DNA of 64,000 nt from Candidatus Saccharimonadota bacterium (GTDB lineage Bacteria; Patescibacteriota; Saccharimonadia; Saccharimonadales; Saccharimonadaceae), in NCBI GenBank assembly GCA_017531585.1, contig JAFXKT010000002.1, positions 320,203 through 384,202 of the forward strand. The letters run 5' to 3'. Under the pieces are notes generated by a model that was not told the origin of the DNA, searched no databases, and saw only the letters and a list, made by a program, of their open reading frames with translations. A program made the position numbers and the translations under genes. Of the stretch, positions 32,534-43,194 are shown piece after piece. Each line of letters begins with the position of its first letter. Positions within the stretch are counted from its first letter, which is position 1.

Positions 32534-33208
32534 CTAAGCTTCTTCTTTCTTTTCTTCTTCAGCAGCTTCAGCGGCAGCTTCTTCTGCGCGAGCTTCTTCG
32601 GCAGCCTTATCAGCCTCAGCCTTTGCTTCGCGTTCTGCAGCTTCTTGAGCTGGATCGTAAACGTTTGCAATTACAGCTTCGGTGTCAAGCTCTTTATCTA
32701 CGAACTCTACGCCTTTTGGAAGGGTAATATCTGCAATAACTAGACGATCGCCAGCAGCTGCAAGTTTCGTTGCATCAACTTCGATTGCTTCTGGAAGATC
32801 AGCAGGCTTTGCCTTAACATCGATTTCTTCAAGAACGCGTAGGATTTCTAGGTGAGCCTTAGCAGCTTCAGATGCTTCAAAGTTTACAACCTTGATTGGA
32901 GCAGTAGCTTCAACAACGGCGCTAGCCTTGATCGCCTGAAACTCAACGTTATCAATGGAATGCTTAACTGGGTTGATAGCAACATTCTTAATCATAGCCA
33001 TCTGCTTCTTGCCATCAATCATTAGATCGATTGGAGAATGATAACCAGCAGCGCGGACTGCCTTATCTGTTTCTACATACTCAGACTGAGTCAAAATCGG
33101 CTCTTTACCACCAAATACGACTGAAGGTACAATGCCTTGCTCGCGGAGGGATTTTGCTTTCTTTCCGGTAAGCTCACGCTTGGTGAGATTCAATGAAGTT
33201 TCACTCAT
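32534..33208 (-). CDS. rplY: 50S ribosomal protein bL25, long (CTC) form
   Basis: A 224-residue bL25 of the CTC type: N-terminal 5S rRNA-binding domain (TKRELTGKKAKSLREQGIVP, residues about 9-90, ending NPVKHSIDNVEF), C-terminal beta domain (about 95-190) and a low-complexity tail of Glu, Ala and Lys (about 190-224). It binds 5S rRNA in the central protuberance of the large subunit. Confidence 0.95.
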   Translation of the reverse strand: MSETSLNLTKRELTGKKAKSLREQGIVPSVVFGGKEPILTQSEYVETDKAVRAAGYHSPIDLMIDGKKQMAMIKNVAINPVKHSIDNVEFQAIKASAVVEATAPIKVVNFEASEAAKAHLEILRVLEEIDVKAKPADLPEAIEVDATKLAAAGDRLVIADITLPKGVEFVDKELDTEAVIANVYDPAQEAAEREAKAEADKAAEEARAEEAAAEAAEEEKKEEA

Positions 33209-33318
33209 GATTTTCTTTCCCTAAATTAACCTTTTATATCTAATATGTTACCCCATTTAATTTATCTTAGCAAACAGATAAAGCTTAAATATCAGCACAT
33301 AAAAAACAAATGTGCGCA

Positions 33319-33397
33319 TTAGCTTGCCATTTTGGAAAGTTAAAACACTTGAGCGTTATTGGCTTATCTGTTTAAACTTTCCATTTTGGCAAGCTAA
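33319..33397 (-). repeat. 79-base structured repeat, copy D (inverted orientation)
   Basis: Read on the reverse strand it has outer stem TTAGCTTGCC/GGCAAGCTAA, internal loop AAAAT on both sides, inner stem GGAAAGTTTAAA/TTTTAACTTTCC and apical core CAGATAAGCCAATAACGC then TCAAGTG. The core matches copies A-C, while both stems differ in sequence but keep pairing. Lies between uvrA and the bL25 gene. Confidence 0.85.
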
Positions 33398-33437
33398 AGC
33401 CTATATAGCAAAACCAACAAGCAGGGAAAAGATTCTG

Positions 33438-36296
33438 CTATTTCAATAGTTTCTTTAGATATTCGCCAGTGACAGAATTGGCATTCTTTGCCACCTCTTC
33501 GGGTGTACCAACGGCGACGACCCTGCCACCACCTTGGCCGCCTTCTGGGCCCATATCGATGATATAATCCGCGCTCTTAATCACATCAAGATTGTGTTCA
33601 ATAATGATCATTGAGTTGCCGCCATCTACAAGCTTCTGCAAGATAGAAAGCAAGCGACCAACGTCATCTGTATGAAGACCTGTCGTAGGCTCATCGAGGA
33701 TATACAAAGTCTTACCAGTCGAACGACGCGCAAGTTCGGTTGCAAGCTTAATACGCTGCGCCTCACCGCCAGAGAAGGTCGTTGCTGGCTGACCAAGACG
33801 AATGTAGCCAAGACCAACTTCCTGCAAAGTCTTCATCTTGTTGGCGATTACAGGGATATTCTCAAAGAATTCAACCGCCTCATCGACCGTCATTTCAAGC
33901 ACGTCAGAAATCGTCTTGCCTTTATAGCGAACTTCAAGCGCCTCGCGGTTATATCTCTTACCATGGCAAGCATCACAAGTCACGAAGACGTCTGGCAAGA
34001 AATGCATCTCAATCTTAATAACGCCATCACCCTGACAATTCTCGCAGCGACCGCCTTTAACATTGAAAGAGAAGCGGCCAGGACCATAACCACGCACCTG
34101 CGCCTCTGGCTGGTTAGCAAATAGATCACGAATATAGTTAAACACGCCAGTATAGGTTGCCGGATTCGAACGAGGAGTACGGCCAATCGGCGACTGATCA
34201 ATCACGATAGCCTTATTCAAGTTCTCAATGCCATCAATGCGATCATGGGCGCCAGGAACCGTCTGAGCGCGATGTAGACGCGCTAGGAGCTCATTCGCCA
34301 CAATACTATTCACGAGCGTAGACTTACCCGAACCAGACACGCCAGAAACAACCGTCATAACGCCAAGCGGGAACTTCACGTCAATGTTCTTCAAGTTGTT
34401 CTCGCGCGCACCAATCACTTCCAAATACTTGCCACTTGGTTTGCGGCGTTTCTTTGGCACGACAATCTTTTTCTTACCAGAAAGATACTGACCCGTAATC
34501 GAATCTTTCATCTTTGCAACTTCGTCAGGCGTACCAGCGGCAACAACTTCGCCACCTTTGATACCCGCACCAGGACCAATATCTACAAGATAATCTGCCG
34601 CACGAATCGTATCTTCATCGTGCTCAACCACAATAACCGTGTTATGAAGATCACGAAGATGTTTTAAAGTAGCAATCAAACGGTCGTTATCTCTCTGATG
34701 CAAACCAATCGAAGGCTCATCGAGCACATACAAAACACCCTGAAGCCCAGAACCAATCTGTGTTGCCAAACGAATACGCTGCGCCTCACCGCCAGAAAGG
34801 GTAGCCGCCGAGCGAGAAAGTTCAAGATAGTTAAGACCAACGTCTTTCATAAAGCCAACACGAGATTTAATCTCCTTCAAAATTGGACCAGCAATCATCT
34901 GCTCGTTCTCAGTTAGACCAAGGTCGCCGCTCAATACATCGAGCGTCTGATCGACGTCCATCGAGCACATATCCATGATATTAAGATCATGAACCGTAAC
35001 CGCCAAAACAACCGGCTTCAAGCGCGCGCCATGGCAGCTCTGGCAAACCCTCTCGCGCATAAAGCGCTCAATATCTTTACGAATAAACTCCGACTCAGTC
35101 TCTTTGTGCCTTCTTTCGAGGTTAGGAATCACGCCCTCATAGACCGAATCATACTCATAACCATTGCTTAGCTTAACGTGATATTTTTCGTCGCCTGTAC
35201 CATAAAGAATAATATGCTTTGCTTCGTCAGAAAGCAGACCAATCGGCTCGCGCACCGAGAAACCGTGTTTTTCACCAACTGCAGCAAGGCGCTTTAGCCA
35301 CCAAGAATCCTGGTTGATGCGGTTGTATGGGCGAATTCCACCCTCAGCAATCGTCAAGTTAGGATTCAAAACAAGTTCTGGATCAATTTCCATCCTCGTA
35401 CCAAGGCCAGTACAGACCGGACAGGCACCCTGTGGCTGGTTAAACGAGAATAGACGAGGCTCAAGCTCTGGAATCAACTCATCCGGATGGTCTGGACAAG
35501 CATAGCGCTGCGAATAAGTTACAACTTCCGCATCCAAAGTATTGATATGATTACCACCGAGCGCCGTCGAGTTATCCTTAATACAAAGCACCTTAATAAT
35601 TCCATCGCCAAGCGTCAAAGCCTGCTCGACTGATGACGAAATACGACTCTCCATATCTGGAGCCATCACATAACGATCCACGACGATTTCAATATCGTGG
35701 TAAAGATTCTTGTCTAGCTCTGGCCATTCATCAAGAGAATAGATAATGCCGTCAACGCGCGCACGCGCAAAACCTTTTGCCTGATATTGTTCGCCAATGT
35801 GCGAGAAGGAGCCCTTCTTATGTGTAACAATTGGCGCCAAAATCATAAGCTTCGAAGAAACTTTCCAAGTCAAAACCTGGTCAATCACATCCTGGACACT
35901 GCGCTTTGCGACCTCTTTATGGCAAATCGGACAATGCGGCACACCAATACGCGCAAAGAGAAGACGAAGATAATCATAGATTTCCGTAACGGTTGCGACC
36001 GTAGAACGGGGGTTGCGCGAAGTGGATTTCTGATCAATCGAAATAGCTGGAGAAAGACCAGTAATCATATCAACATCAGGCTTATCCATAACGCCTAGGA
36101 ACATACGAGCATAAGACGAAAGAGACTCAACATAGCGACGTTGACCTTCAGCATAAATCGTGTCAAAAGCAAGGGAAGATTTTCCGGAACCAGAAAGCCC
36201 CGTCATGACAACGAGCTTATCTCGCGGAATGTCAATATCTATGTTTTTAAGATTGTTCGCGCGCGCACCGCGAATCCTGATTACGTCTCCATTCAT
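33438..36296 (-). CDS. uvrA: Excinuclease ABC subunit A
   Basis: A 952-residue UvrA with two ABC ATPase halves. First half: [10 protein letters not shown] (about 32), zinc module [12 protein letters not shown] and CPDH set, signature [12 protein letters not shown] (about 500). Second half: [10 protein letters not shown] (about 655), zinc finger CENCQGDG...CDACHGKRY (about 760), signature [12 protein letters not shown]. It detects DNA damage and loads UvrB in nucleotide excision repair. uvrB is in the same window at 41 kb. Confidence 0.98.
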   Translation of the reverse strand: MNGDVIRIRGARANNLKNIDIDIPRDKLVVMTGLSGSGKSSLAFDTIYAEGQRRYVESLSSYARMFLGVMDKPDVDMITGLSPAISIDQKSTSRNPRSTVATVTEIYDYLRLLFARIGVPHCPICHKEVAKRSVQDVIDQVLTWKVSSKLMILAPIVTHKKGSFSHIGEQYQAKGFARARVDGIIYSLDEWPELDKNLYHDIEIVVDRYVMAPDMESRISSSVEQALTLGDGIIKVLCIKDNSTALGGNHINTLDAEVVTYSQRYACPDHPDELIPELEPRLFSFNQPQGACPVCTGLGTRMEIDPELVLNPNLTIAEGGIRPYNRINQDSWWLKRLAAVGEKHGFSVREPIGLLSDEAKHIILYGTGDEKYHVKLSNGYEYDSVYEGVIPNLERRHKETESEFIRKDIERFMRERVCQSCHGARLKPVVLAVTVHDLNIMDMCSMDVDQTLDVLSGDLGLTENEQMIAGPILKEIKSRVGFMKDVGLNYLELSRSAATLSGGEAQRIRLATQIGSGLQGVLYVLDEPSIGLHQRDNDRLIATLKHLRDLHNTVIVVEHDEDTIRAADYLVDIGPGAGIKGGEVVAAGTPDEVAKMKDSITGQYLSGKKKIVVPKKRRKPSGKYLEVIGARENNLKNIDVKFPLGVMTVVSGVSGSGKSTLVNSIVANELLARLHRAQTVPGAHDRIDGIENLNKAIVIDQSPIGRTPRSNPATYTGVFNYIRDLFANQPEAQVRGYGPGRFSFNVKGGRCENCQGDGVIKIEMHFLPDVFVTCDACHGKRYNREALEVRYKGKTISDVLEMTVDEAVEFFENIPVIANKMKTLQEVGLGYIRLGQPATTFSGGEAQRIKLATELARRSTGKTLYILDEPTTGLHTDDVGRLLSILQKLVDGGNSMIIIEHNLDVIKSADYIIDMGPEGGQGGGRVVAVGTPEEVAKNANSVTGEYLKKLLK

Positions 36297-36393
36297 GGCT
36301 AGAAATTATACCTTAAAATCGCCCAAAAATCCAGTAGCCAAGACTTGCATGGACTATCTTTTTATTTTCTAATCAATAATTTTATAGCCATGT

Positions 36394-36420
36394 AAAAGCG
36401 CCCGAACAAGTCGAGCGCTT
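36394..36420 (-). terminator. Terminator of the acidic unknown gene
   Basis: On the reverse strand AAGCGCTCGACTTGTTCGGGCGCTT folds into a stem and is followed by TTAC. Confidence 0.6.
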
Positions 36421-36426
36421 AGGATT

Positions 36427-37119
36427 TTAGATACCTTCGAATGTAACCATGTCGCCATCGCCGTCCGGATCGTCATCGTCCGGATCGTCATCGTCGTCCT
36501 CATAATGATCAAGCTCATCGCCAAGATCGTCGATATCGGCTTCAGTGAAGTCTTCGTCGTCATCGTCGGCTTTTTCTGCCTCGATATCCATCTCTTCGAA
36601 GGATTCATCGAAGTCGCCACTGATGCTTTGAATCGAAACGGCAGACCAAACGTCATTATCACCGTCGCCTTCGATAGAAACGACCGTTACGACGTCTTCT
36701 TTAGACTTGTGCTTAACCTCATAGGAAATGCTATATGTCGAAATAACAATGCAAGTTCCTACGCCTGGAGCAAAGCTTGAAACTTTTCGACTCGTAAGCT
36801 CTACGTAATCCAAAGGAGCAGAGCAACGCGCCGCAACCTCAGTCGTGAGCGCAGGATCATCCTCGATCAGCTCGTCAAGATCATCAATCCAGCTTATTCC
36901 ATAAGCTGTTGTCAGGACTTCAACGCGAACATCGATCGAGACCTCTTCGTCGGGAACAAATCTTTGGAAACAAGAATCTTTCAACTTAACATCATTGCAT
37001 ACAATCGCTCTTCCACGCGAAGATGTTTCGCTATTCGGAAAGAAGCGAACAATGATTTCCTCGCCGTTAACTCTTGTTGCAAAGTAGTTCTTACATCCGT
37101 CAATATATAGTCTATACAT
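36427..37119 (-). CDS. Unknown protein with extremely acidic tail
   Basis: A 230-residue protein. An N-terminal domain (about 1-100) reads YRLYIDGCKNYFATRVNGEE and later SIDVRVEVLTTAYGISWIDD, resembling each half of the protein encoded at 37360. A middle beta-rich part follows (about 100-165). The tail (about 170-225) is almost wholly Asp and Glu with DDDDD runs. Such tails can bind metal or mimic DNA. GGAGGTG precedes the ATG. Function unknown. Confidence 0.72.
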   Translation of the reverse strand: MYRLYIDGCKNYFATRVNGEEIIVRFFPNSETSSRGRAIVCNDVKLKDSCFQRFVPDEEVSIDVRVEVLTTAYGISWIDDLDELIEDDPALTTEVAARCSAPLDYVELTSRKVSSFAPGVGTCIVISTYSISYEVKHKSKEDVVTVVSIEGDGDNDVWSAVSIQSISGDFDESFEEMDIEAEKADDDDEDFTEADIDDLGDELDHYEDDDDDPDDDDPDGDGDMVTFEGI

Positions 37120-37275
37120 AATTCACCTCCACGTAAGCCCGCCGGCAGATTGTTTTGTCTGCCGCGGCTTTTTCTGCGGCAGCTTTAACAACCTGATTTC
37201 AAGTCGCTAAAGTTGCCGCAAAAACGGAGATGTGGTATCTAATTCAATATCTTAAAGTACATACCCTTATTATAC
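37120..37275 (-). promoter_or_regulatory. Promoter and long leader of the acidic unknown gene
   Basis: On the reverse strand TTGATT and TATAAT (about 37270-37275) are 17 bases apart, leaving a leader of about 145 bases. It contains paired GC-rich arms (GCTGCCGCAG / GCCGCGGCAGAC / GTCTGCCGGCGGGC) that can form alternative hairpins before the ribosome site, one with an A/T-rich loop. Confidence 0.5.
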
Positions 37276-37359
37276 CATAAACAGCATAAAAAATCAAGCG
37301 CCGCACGGAGTTTTACCTCTTTAGCGACGCTTTGATACGCATTTCGATTTCACAAATCA

Positions 37360-38145
37360 TCATTCCGGATCCCAGGGCCAAATCGGCCGCCCCAGCACAA
37401 AAGCGCGAAGGATCAGCTGACCGTCAGAGAGCTCACTAAACTTCCCGGATTTACGAATCTCCTTCAGCCAAGAATCGCCATGCTCCTCAAGGAAGAGAAG
37501 AGAACGTACACTCATCGGCACGTCATAGGTCGAAATCGTCTTAAAGAAGCCAGCCGGCACACCGCAGGCATCTGCATAGCGTATGCCGTTTACGTCACGT
37601 ACTCTCCAGCAGCACATCTCACCCTCGTGCTCGGCAGCATAATAAACGTCATTCGGCCCAAAATCGCGGCAAATAAACCACTCATTACGAGTCAGCTTAT
37701 CGCGCGCATAGCTGAGCTTGTCACAAATCAGCTCTCCGGGCTTTCCGTCAACGATATGCTGCTGAATCATCTCGCCATTTGCCTTCCAGCGACGCTCGAC
37801 CGTTCCGTCTTCATATTCAACCTTAGGAAGCTCGTAAACATCCTTGATTGGCTTACCAAGAATGAAGACAGCAATCTCTACGGTTTTTTCTACGGACAGG
37901 ACAAGGCGTCCTCTTTCCGCGATCGAATCGAGCCAGGCTGTGCCATACAGGTTCATGAAGGATGCGATGCGAATATCCTTAGGCGTGATACCAAGCTGAA
38001 TCTCATAGCTCTCAATCTCGCCGTCAGGAGCATCACATTTTGTTACGAAGTCCTTGTTAATAACCCTGAAATAGTGAGTCTTGCCCAGCGCGTCAGAAAA
38101 AGCAAAATACGAATAGTCTTTATCTCTCAGAAACCAATATTTCAT
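37360..38145 (-). CDS. Unknown protein with two internal repeats
   Basis: A 261-residue protein made of two homologous halves. First half: YWFLRDKDYSYFAFSD, then MNLYGTAWLDSIAERGRL and VEIAVFILGKPI. Second half: EWFICRDFGPNDVYYAA, then LEEHGDSWLKEIRKSGKF and LILRAFVLGRPI. The N-terminal domain of the neighbouring gene (36427) has a related pattern. A GGGGGTG site precedes the ATG. No known family was recognised; the repeats suggest a binding module. Confidence 0.75.
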   Translation of the reverse strand: MKYWFLRDKDYSYFAFSDALGKTHYFRVINKDFVTKCDAPDGEIESYEIQLGITPKDIRIASFMNLYGTAWLDSIAERGRLVLSVEKTVEIAVFILGKPIKDVYELPKVEYEDGTVERRWKANGEMIQQHIVDGKPGELICDKLSYARDKLTRNEWFICRDFGPNDVYYAAEHEGEMCCWRVRDVNGIRYADACGVPAGFFKTISTYDVPMSVRSLLFLEEHGDSWLKEIRKSGKFSELSDGQLILRAFVLGRPIWPWDPE

Positions 38146-38279
38146 GAAAACACCCCCTTAGGTTTTAGAATCGAAATGCGTTTTAAAGAGCAAAGTATCT
38201 TATCTTTATATCACATACTATAACCGCAATTCAAAGAGACGCCAAGAGTAAAAACCTGCTTTCGTGGTATAATATTCTT

Positions 38280-39713
38280 ATGCAAAATCTACGAGAGAAA
38301 TATCCAGAATTTATCTTTGATTCTTTCGAAATGCAAGCTCTGCCTACGGGCATCTTTGTTGAATATCTCTACAAGCTTGGCGAGCACGAGTTTCGTCCAA
38401 CTGTCACCATCCCGATCGAAAGCGTCTCCAATAAAGAGATAAACAACAGCTTCCTGCACGAGCTTTTCTTTAATTTTGGCATCATTAACGCTATTAGCTA
38501 CTACAAGCTCACTTGCGCACCAAAACTCGTTATTCGCGCTGGCCAGCTCGACGATACTCAGAAGTTCTTCTTCCGCAAACTCTTCTACAATGGCCTTGGC
38601 GAATTCATGTTTGTAAACAACATCAATATTCCATTCGAATCTTTCATGTCCATCGAATGCGAAGAACATCCAGAAAATGAGCCTACCGTAGAGGACGAAG
38701 AAGATTCCCCAGAAGAAGACAACAACTCCGACTTCAACCCAGAAGAATCCGTCAAGAAGCCAGCCGATCGCTTTAATATTGGCCATAATTTCCATGGCAA
38801 CCTTATTACGGTTGGCGGCGGCAAAGATTCCGTCGTTGCCCTTGAGGCTCTTCAGTCCATGCACGCCGATAACCTTTGCTTCCAGTACAATCGCGACCTT
38901 TACCCAGAAAACATCGCCGCGCTTGGCTGCATCAAACTCGCAGGCTACAGAAGCGAAGACACGATCGACTTCAACCTCACTTTCGATAAACACCTTCTCG
39001 AGCTAAATAAAGAAGGCTATCTAAATGGCCATATTCCATTCTCGTCTACGCTTGCATTCGCAACCCTTATTGGCGCCTATCTAAACAACCGCAAATATAT
39101 CGTTCTATCCAACGAAGCCAGCGCCAACGAAGGCAATATCTTTGGCACAAATATTAATCACCAATACTCAAAGAGCTACGAGTTCGAGCAAGATTTCCAG
39201 AAATATGTCGCCTACTATCTAACCGAAGAGATCTACTACTTTAGTATCTTGCGCTGTCTAAACGAGTTTGAGATTGTTCAGAAATTCCTCAAATTCCCAA
39301 GCTATCTCAAGGTCTTCCGAAGCTGTAACGTTGGCACAAAAGAGAACAAATGGTGTGGTCACTGTGCTAAATGTCTCTATGTCTACATCATGCTTTATCC
39401 GTTCGTAGACAAAGCCGTACTACACGAAATCTTCGGCCATGACCTACTAGACGACGAGACTTTGACGGACATCTTCAATGGCCTAATCAATCCAGACCTT
39501 ACTAAGCCATTCGAATGCGTCGGCACGAAAGCCGAGATTTGCTACAGCCTCGATCTTGCCGTTCAGGAAAAAGAAATCGATGGTCTACCAAAGCTCCTCA
39601 AGGCTTATCGTAAAACCGGCTATAATCAGTTCCGCGAATACAACATTCCGACCTATTACAACCCAGAACATGGCATACCAGAAGATTATCTAAAGCTAAT
39701 CCTAGACCTATGA
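38280..39713 (+). CDS. murL: MurL-like UDP-MurNAc-L-Ala-L-Glu epimerase
   Basis: A 477-residue protein with a PP-loop-type nucleotide site NLITVGGGKDSVVALEAL (about 175) and downstream blocks HIPFSSTLAFATLIGAYL, LSNEASANEGN, and a Cys-rich region RSCNVGTKENKWCGHCAKC (about 355). This fits MurL, the ATP-dependent enzyme known from Xanthomonas that epimerises the terminal L-Glu of UDP-MurNAc-L-Ala-L-Glu. The overlap of its end with a MurD-type ligase gene matches the murD2-murL pairing. TATAAT lies six bases before the ATG. Confidence 0.8.
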   Translation: MQNLREKYPEFIFDSFEMQALPTGIFVEYLYKLGEHEFRPTVTIPIESVSNKEINNSFLHELFFNFGIINAISYYKLTCAPKLVIRAGQLDDTQKFFFRKLFYNGLGEFMFVNNINIPFESFMSIECEEHPENEPTVEDEEDSPEEDNNSDFNPEESVKKPADRFNIGHNFHGNLITVGGGKDSVVALEALQSMHADNLCFQYNRDLYPENIAALGCIKLAGYRSEDTIDFNLTFDKHLLELNKEGYLNGHIPFSSTLAFATLIGAYLNNRKYIVLSNEASANEGNIFGTNINHQYSKSYEFEQDFQKYVAYYLTEEIYYFSILRCLNEFEIVQKFLKFPSYLKVFRSCNVGTKENKWCGHCAKCLYVYIMLYPFVDKAVLHEIFGHDLLDDETLTDIFNGLINPDLTKPFECVGTKAEICYSLDLAVQEKEIDGLPKLLKAYRKTGYNQFREYNIPTYYNPEHGIPEDYLKLILDL

Positions 39714-41008
39714 AAAACGACATCATTCAATTCTTAAGAGGAAAAAGCATCCTCATCCTTGGCTACGGACGAGAAGGGCATTCTGCGCTAGAGTTTATCC
39801 AGAAAAACCTACCAGACGCCGCTGTAGCAGTAGCAGACATTAATCGCATCGAAATTGATGGCGTACTCACTTTTTATGGCCCAGATTATCTCAAGCACTG
39901 CAAAGATTTTGACGTTATTATTAAATCCCCAGGCGTAGCTATCAAAAACGATATCAGCGACGAAGACAAAGAAAAAGTCACCTCGCTTACCGATTTGTTC
40001 CTATGTTTCTGCCAAAACCCAATCATTGGCATTACTGGCACAAAGGGCAAGAGCACAACTTCGTCTCTCGTCTACCATATCTTGAATCACTGCGGCAAGA
40101 AGGCGCTTCTAACCGGCAATATCGGCCAGCCGTGTTTTGATATCATCGATCAGCTAGATTATGAAACAATCGTTGTCTTTGAGTTATCCTGTCATCAGCT
40201 AGAATACGTCCGCACTAGCCCACACGTTTCAATCTTACTCAACCTTTACGAAGAGCATTTTGATCATTACGCCAAGCCAGAGGATTATTTCCGCGCCAAA
40301 AAGAATATCTATCGCTTCCAGAGCAGCGAAGATCTCCTTATCTACGGAGACATTTTCGAACATGCCACTCGCGAAGAAATTGACGCGCTCGATTCCGAAA
40401 CTGTCGAGATTTCAAGCATCAATATCGACGATAGTGATATTCATACCAGCCTCCTTGGCGAACATAACAAGAATGATATTCGCGCAGCCGTTCGCGCCTG
40501 CGAAGGTTTTGGCCTAACTCGCAGCGAATGCCTGCAGGCTGTCGAAGATTTCCATGGTTTGCCACATCGTCTAGAATACGTTGGCGAATACCACAACATT
40601 AAGTTCTATAACGACTCCATCGCTACCGCACAGGAAGCCGTCATCAAGGCCGTCCAGGCCTTAGGCAATGTCGATACTCTAATCCTTGGCGGCATGGACC
40701 GTGGCCTAGATTACCACCCGCTCGTAGATTTCCTACGCGACAGCAGCGTTCGCAATATTCTACTTTTGCCAAATACTAGCCGTAAATTCATGGGACTATT
40801 CAACGAGAAGAATTACCGCCAGTGTCTTTACGAAGTAAAAGATATGCGCGCCGCAGTAGAGAAAGCTTTCAAAGAAACCGCTCCAGGCAAAATCTGTCTC
40901 TTGTCTCCAGCTGCCGCCAGCTACGGCTTTTATAAAAACTTTGCCGAGCGCGGCGAAGATTACATCAACAAGATTAAAGAAATCGCACAAGAAAAAGAAA
41001 CAAACTAG
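39710..41008 (+). CDS. murD: MurD-type UDP-N-acetylmuramoyl-L-alanine:glutamate ligase
   Basis: A 432-residue Mur ligase: N-terminal Rossmann part with ILGYGREGHSALEF, ATP site GITGTKGKSTTSS (about 105), FELSCHQLEY, the carbamylated-Lys region FRAKKNIYRF and C-terminal domain LPHRLEYVGEYHNIKFYND and LILGGMDRGLDYHPL. It adds glutamate to UDP-MurNAc-L-Ala. Given the overlapping MurL gene upstream, it may use L-Glu (MurD2 type) rather than D-Glu. uvrB starts three bases after its stop. Confidence 0.92.
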   Translation: MKNDIIQFLRGKSILILGYGREGHSALEFIQKNLPDAAVAVADINRIEIDGVLTFYGPDYLKHCKDFDVIIKSPGVAIKNDISDEDKEKVTSLTDLFLCFCQNPIIGITGTKGKSTTSSLVYHILNHCGKKALLTGNIGQPCFDIIDQLDYETIVVFELSCHQLEYVRTSPHVSILLNLYEEHFDHYAKPEDYFRAKKNIYRFQSSEDLLIYGDIFEHATREEIDALDSETVEISSINIDDSDIHTSLLGEHNKNDIRAAVRACEGFGLTRSECLQAVEDFHGLPHRLEYVGEYHNIKFYNDSIATAQEAVIKAVQALGNVDTLILGGMDRGLDYHPLVDFLRDSSVRNILLLPNTSRKFMGLFNEKNYRQCLYEVKDMRAAVEKAFKETAPGKICLLSPAAASYGFYKNFAERGEDYINKIKEIAQEKETN

Positions 41009-41011
41009 CAA

Positions 41012-42982
41012 ATGGATTTTAAGCTTCATAGCAAATACGAGCCAACTGGCGATCAGCCACAGGCAATTCAGGCCCTTATAAAGGGCATTAATCAGGGCAA
41101 ACGCGAGCAGACCTTGCTTGGTGTTACAGGTTCTGGTAAGACTTTCACGATGGCAAATATTATCGAGAAGGTTAATAAACCAACTCTAGTTCTCGCTCAT
41201 AACAAAACCCTTGCCGCACAGCTTTATTCCGAGTTTCGCGATTTCTTCCCAGAGAACGAAGTTCATTATTTTGTTTCTTACTTCGATTACTATCAGCCAG
41301 AAGCCTATATCGCCAGCACGGACACCTATATCGAAAAAGATTCCGCCATTAATGAAGAAATCGACCGTCTCCGCCACGCTGCAACCGAAGCGCTATTAAC
41401 CAGAAAAGATACTCTTATTGTTGCTTCTGTTTCTTGTATCTATGGTATTGGTTCGCCAAACAACTACAAGCAAATGGCTATCCGCGTCGCAAAAGGAGAG
41501 CCAAGAGATTTTAATTCCTTTGTACGCACTCTCACTGAAATCCAATACCACCGCAACGACATTGCTTTCGAACGTGGCAACTTCCGCGTCCGTGGCGATG
41601 TCGTAGATATTTTCCCAGCTTCTGGTGACCGCGCCTACCGCATCGAGTTTGGTTTTGATGGAATCGAAAATATCAAGGTTATCGATCCGCTCACGGCAGA
41701 AGTTCTAGCCACTCCAGACGAAATCGGTATCTTCCCAAATACTCACTACGCCACACCAAAAGAAGATCTCGATCTTGCCATCGACCGCATCCGCGAAGAG
41801 TATAAGCTTCGTCTAGATTTCTTTAATCGTCAGCACAAATATTTGGAAGCACAACGCCTTAGCCAACGCATCAAATACGACCTAGAAATGCTTGAACAGA
41901 CAGGTTTCGTGAAGGGCATCGAAAACTACTCAAGACACCTAGAAGGACGCAAGCTCGGTCAGCCACCAGCCACGCTTCTGGATTACTTCCCAGAAGATTT
42001 CCTCATGCTTATCGACGAGTCGCATATGACTCTACCGCAAATCCGCGGCATGTATAATGGCGATCACGCTCGCAAGGAAACTCTCGTAGAATACGGCTTT
42101 CGTTTACCAAGCGCACTAGATAACCGCCCACTCACTTTTGCCGAGTTTGATAGACATATCAGTCACGTCATTTATACTTCCGCAACTCCAGGAGAATACG
42201 AAAGACAACATAGCGAAGGCGTCGCCGAACAGGTTATCCGCCCAACCGGCCTACTTGATCCAGAAATCGAAATTCGTCCAAGCGAAAACCAGATCGATGA
42301 TCTTATCGAAGAAATAGACAAGCGCATCGCCAAGAATCAGCGCGTCCTTATTACAACCCTCACCAAGCGCATGGCCGAAGATCTAACCGACCATCTTACT
42401 GAGCTAAATATTAAAACCGCATACATTCACAGCGACGTCGACACGATGGAGCGCGCAGACATCTTACATGATCTCCGCCTCGGCAAATACGATGTTCTCG
42501 TTGGCATTAACCTCCTTCGTGAGGGTTTGGATTTGCCAGAAGTGTCTCTCGTCGCAATCCTTGATGCGGACAAGGAAGGCTTCCTCCGTAGTGAATCGGC
42601 CCTTATTCAGACTATCGGCCGCGCCGCTCGTCACGAAGAGGGCAAAGTTATCATGTATGCGGACAACCAAACCGGCAGCATGTATCGCGCCATCGAAGAA
42701 ACCAACCGCCGCCGCAAAATTCAGGACGAATACAACAAAAAGCACGGCATTACGCCGCATTCCGTCGCAAAGGAAATTTCCGAAGGCCTACGCGCCATCA
42801 TTCCACAGAAAGAGAAGAGCAACAAGCTCAACCTCAAGAAAATCCCACGCGAAGAATACCCAGCAATCATTAAGGAGCTCACATCTCAGATGCAACTTGC
42901 TGCCGCCAACCTCGAATTCGAAAAAGCCGCCGAGCTACGCGACCAAATCGAAGATATCAAGGTCGCACTCAAAAAGAGTTAG
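41012..42982 (+). CDS. uvrB: Excinuclease ABC subunit B
   Basis: A 656-residue UvrB: Walker [10 protein letters not shown] (about 37), the beta-hairpin region [24 protein letters not shown] (motif II), [12 protein letters not shown], helicase motifs V and VI ([23 protein letters not shown]) and a C-terminal UVR domain (about 620-655, [18 protein letters not shown]). It verifies damage and recruits UvrC. It lies in an operon-like arrangement after murL-murD. Confidence 0.98.
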   Translation: MDFKLHSKYEPTGDQPQAIQALIKGINQGKREQTLLGVTGSGKTFTMANIIEKVNKPTLVLAHNKTLAAQLYSEFRDFFPENEVHYFVSYFDYYQPEAYIASTDTYIEKDSAINEEIDRLRHAATEALLTRKDTLIVASVSCIYGIGSPNNYKQMAIRVAKGEPRDFNSFVRTLTEIQYHRNDIAFERGNFRVRGDVVDIFPASGDRAYRIEFGFDGIENIKVIDPLTAEVLATPDEIGIFPNTHYATPKEDLDLAIDRIREEYKLRLDFFNRQHKYLEAQRLSQRIKYDLEMLEQTGFVKGIENYSRHLEGRKLGQPPATLLDYFPEDFLMLIDESHMTLPQIRGMYNGDHARKETLVEYGFRLPSALDNRPLTFAEFDRHISHVIYTSATPGEYERQHSEGVAEQVIRPTGLLDPEIEIRPSENQIDDLIEEIDKRIAKNQRVLITTLTKRMAEDLTDHLTELNIKTAYIHSDVDTMERADILHDLRLGKYDVLVGINLLREGLDLPEVSLVAILDADKEGFLRSESALIQTIGRAARHEEGKVIMYADNQTGSMYRAIEETNRRRKIQDEYNKKHGITPHSVAKEISEGLRAIIPQKEKSNKLNLKKIPREEYPAIIKELTSQMQLAAANLEFEKAAELRDQIEDIKVALKKS

Positions 42983-43058
42983 TTTCAGCGCGGCTAATAG
43001 TTTAGCTTTTGTTTTTATATAGTCGCCCACTATTACGCTGTTTTTTCTTATATATCAA

Positions 43059-43137
43059 TTAGCTTGCGAAATCCGCAAGTAATGCCAGATAAGCCTATTA
43101 CGCTCAGGTGTAATTACTTGCAAAAATCGCAAGTAAT
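43059..43137 (+). repeat. 79-base structured repeat, copy C
   Basis: Starts TTAGCTTGCGAAATCCGCAA and ends ATTACTTGCAAAAATCGCAA followed by GTAAT; apical core CAGATAAGCCTATTACGC then TCAGGTG. Lies between the ends of uvrB and the convergent unknown gene pair. Confidence 0.85.
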
Positions 43138-43158
43138 TAGCTATACTCCAAAAATCAT

Positions 43159-43192
43159 CAAAAAGCACCGAACGAATCGCTCGGTGCTTTTC
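43159..43192 (-). terminator. Terminator of the unknown gene pair
   Basis: AAAAGCACCGA and TCGGTGCTTTT form an inverted repeat; on the reverse strand the T-run follows. Confidence 0.88.
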
Positions 43193-43194
43193 TG

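Noticed and set aside
33319-33397. Copy D as an integron attC site
   Set aside because: The outer ends are not the conserved GTTRRRY/RYYYAAC boxes, and no integrase or cassette array is near.
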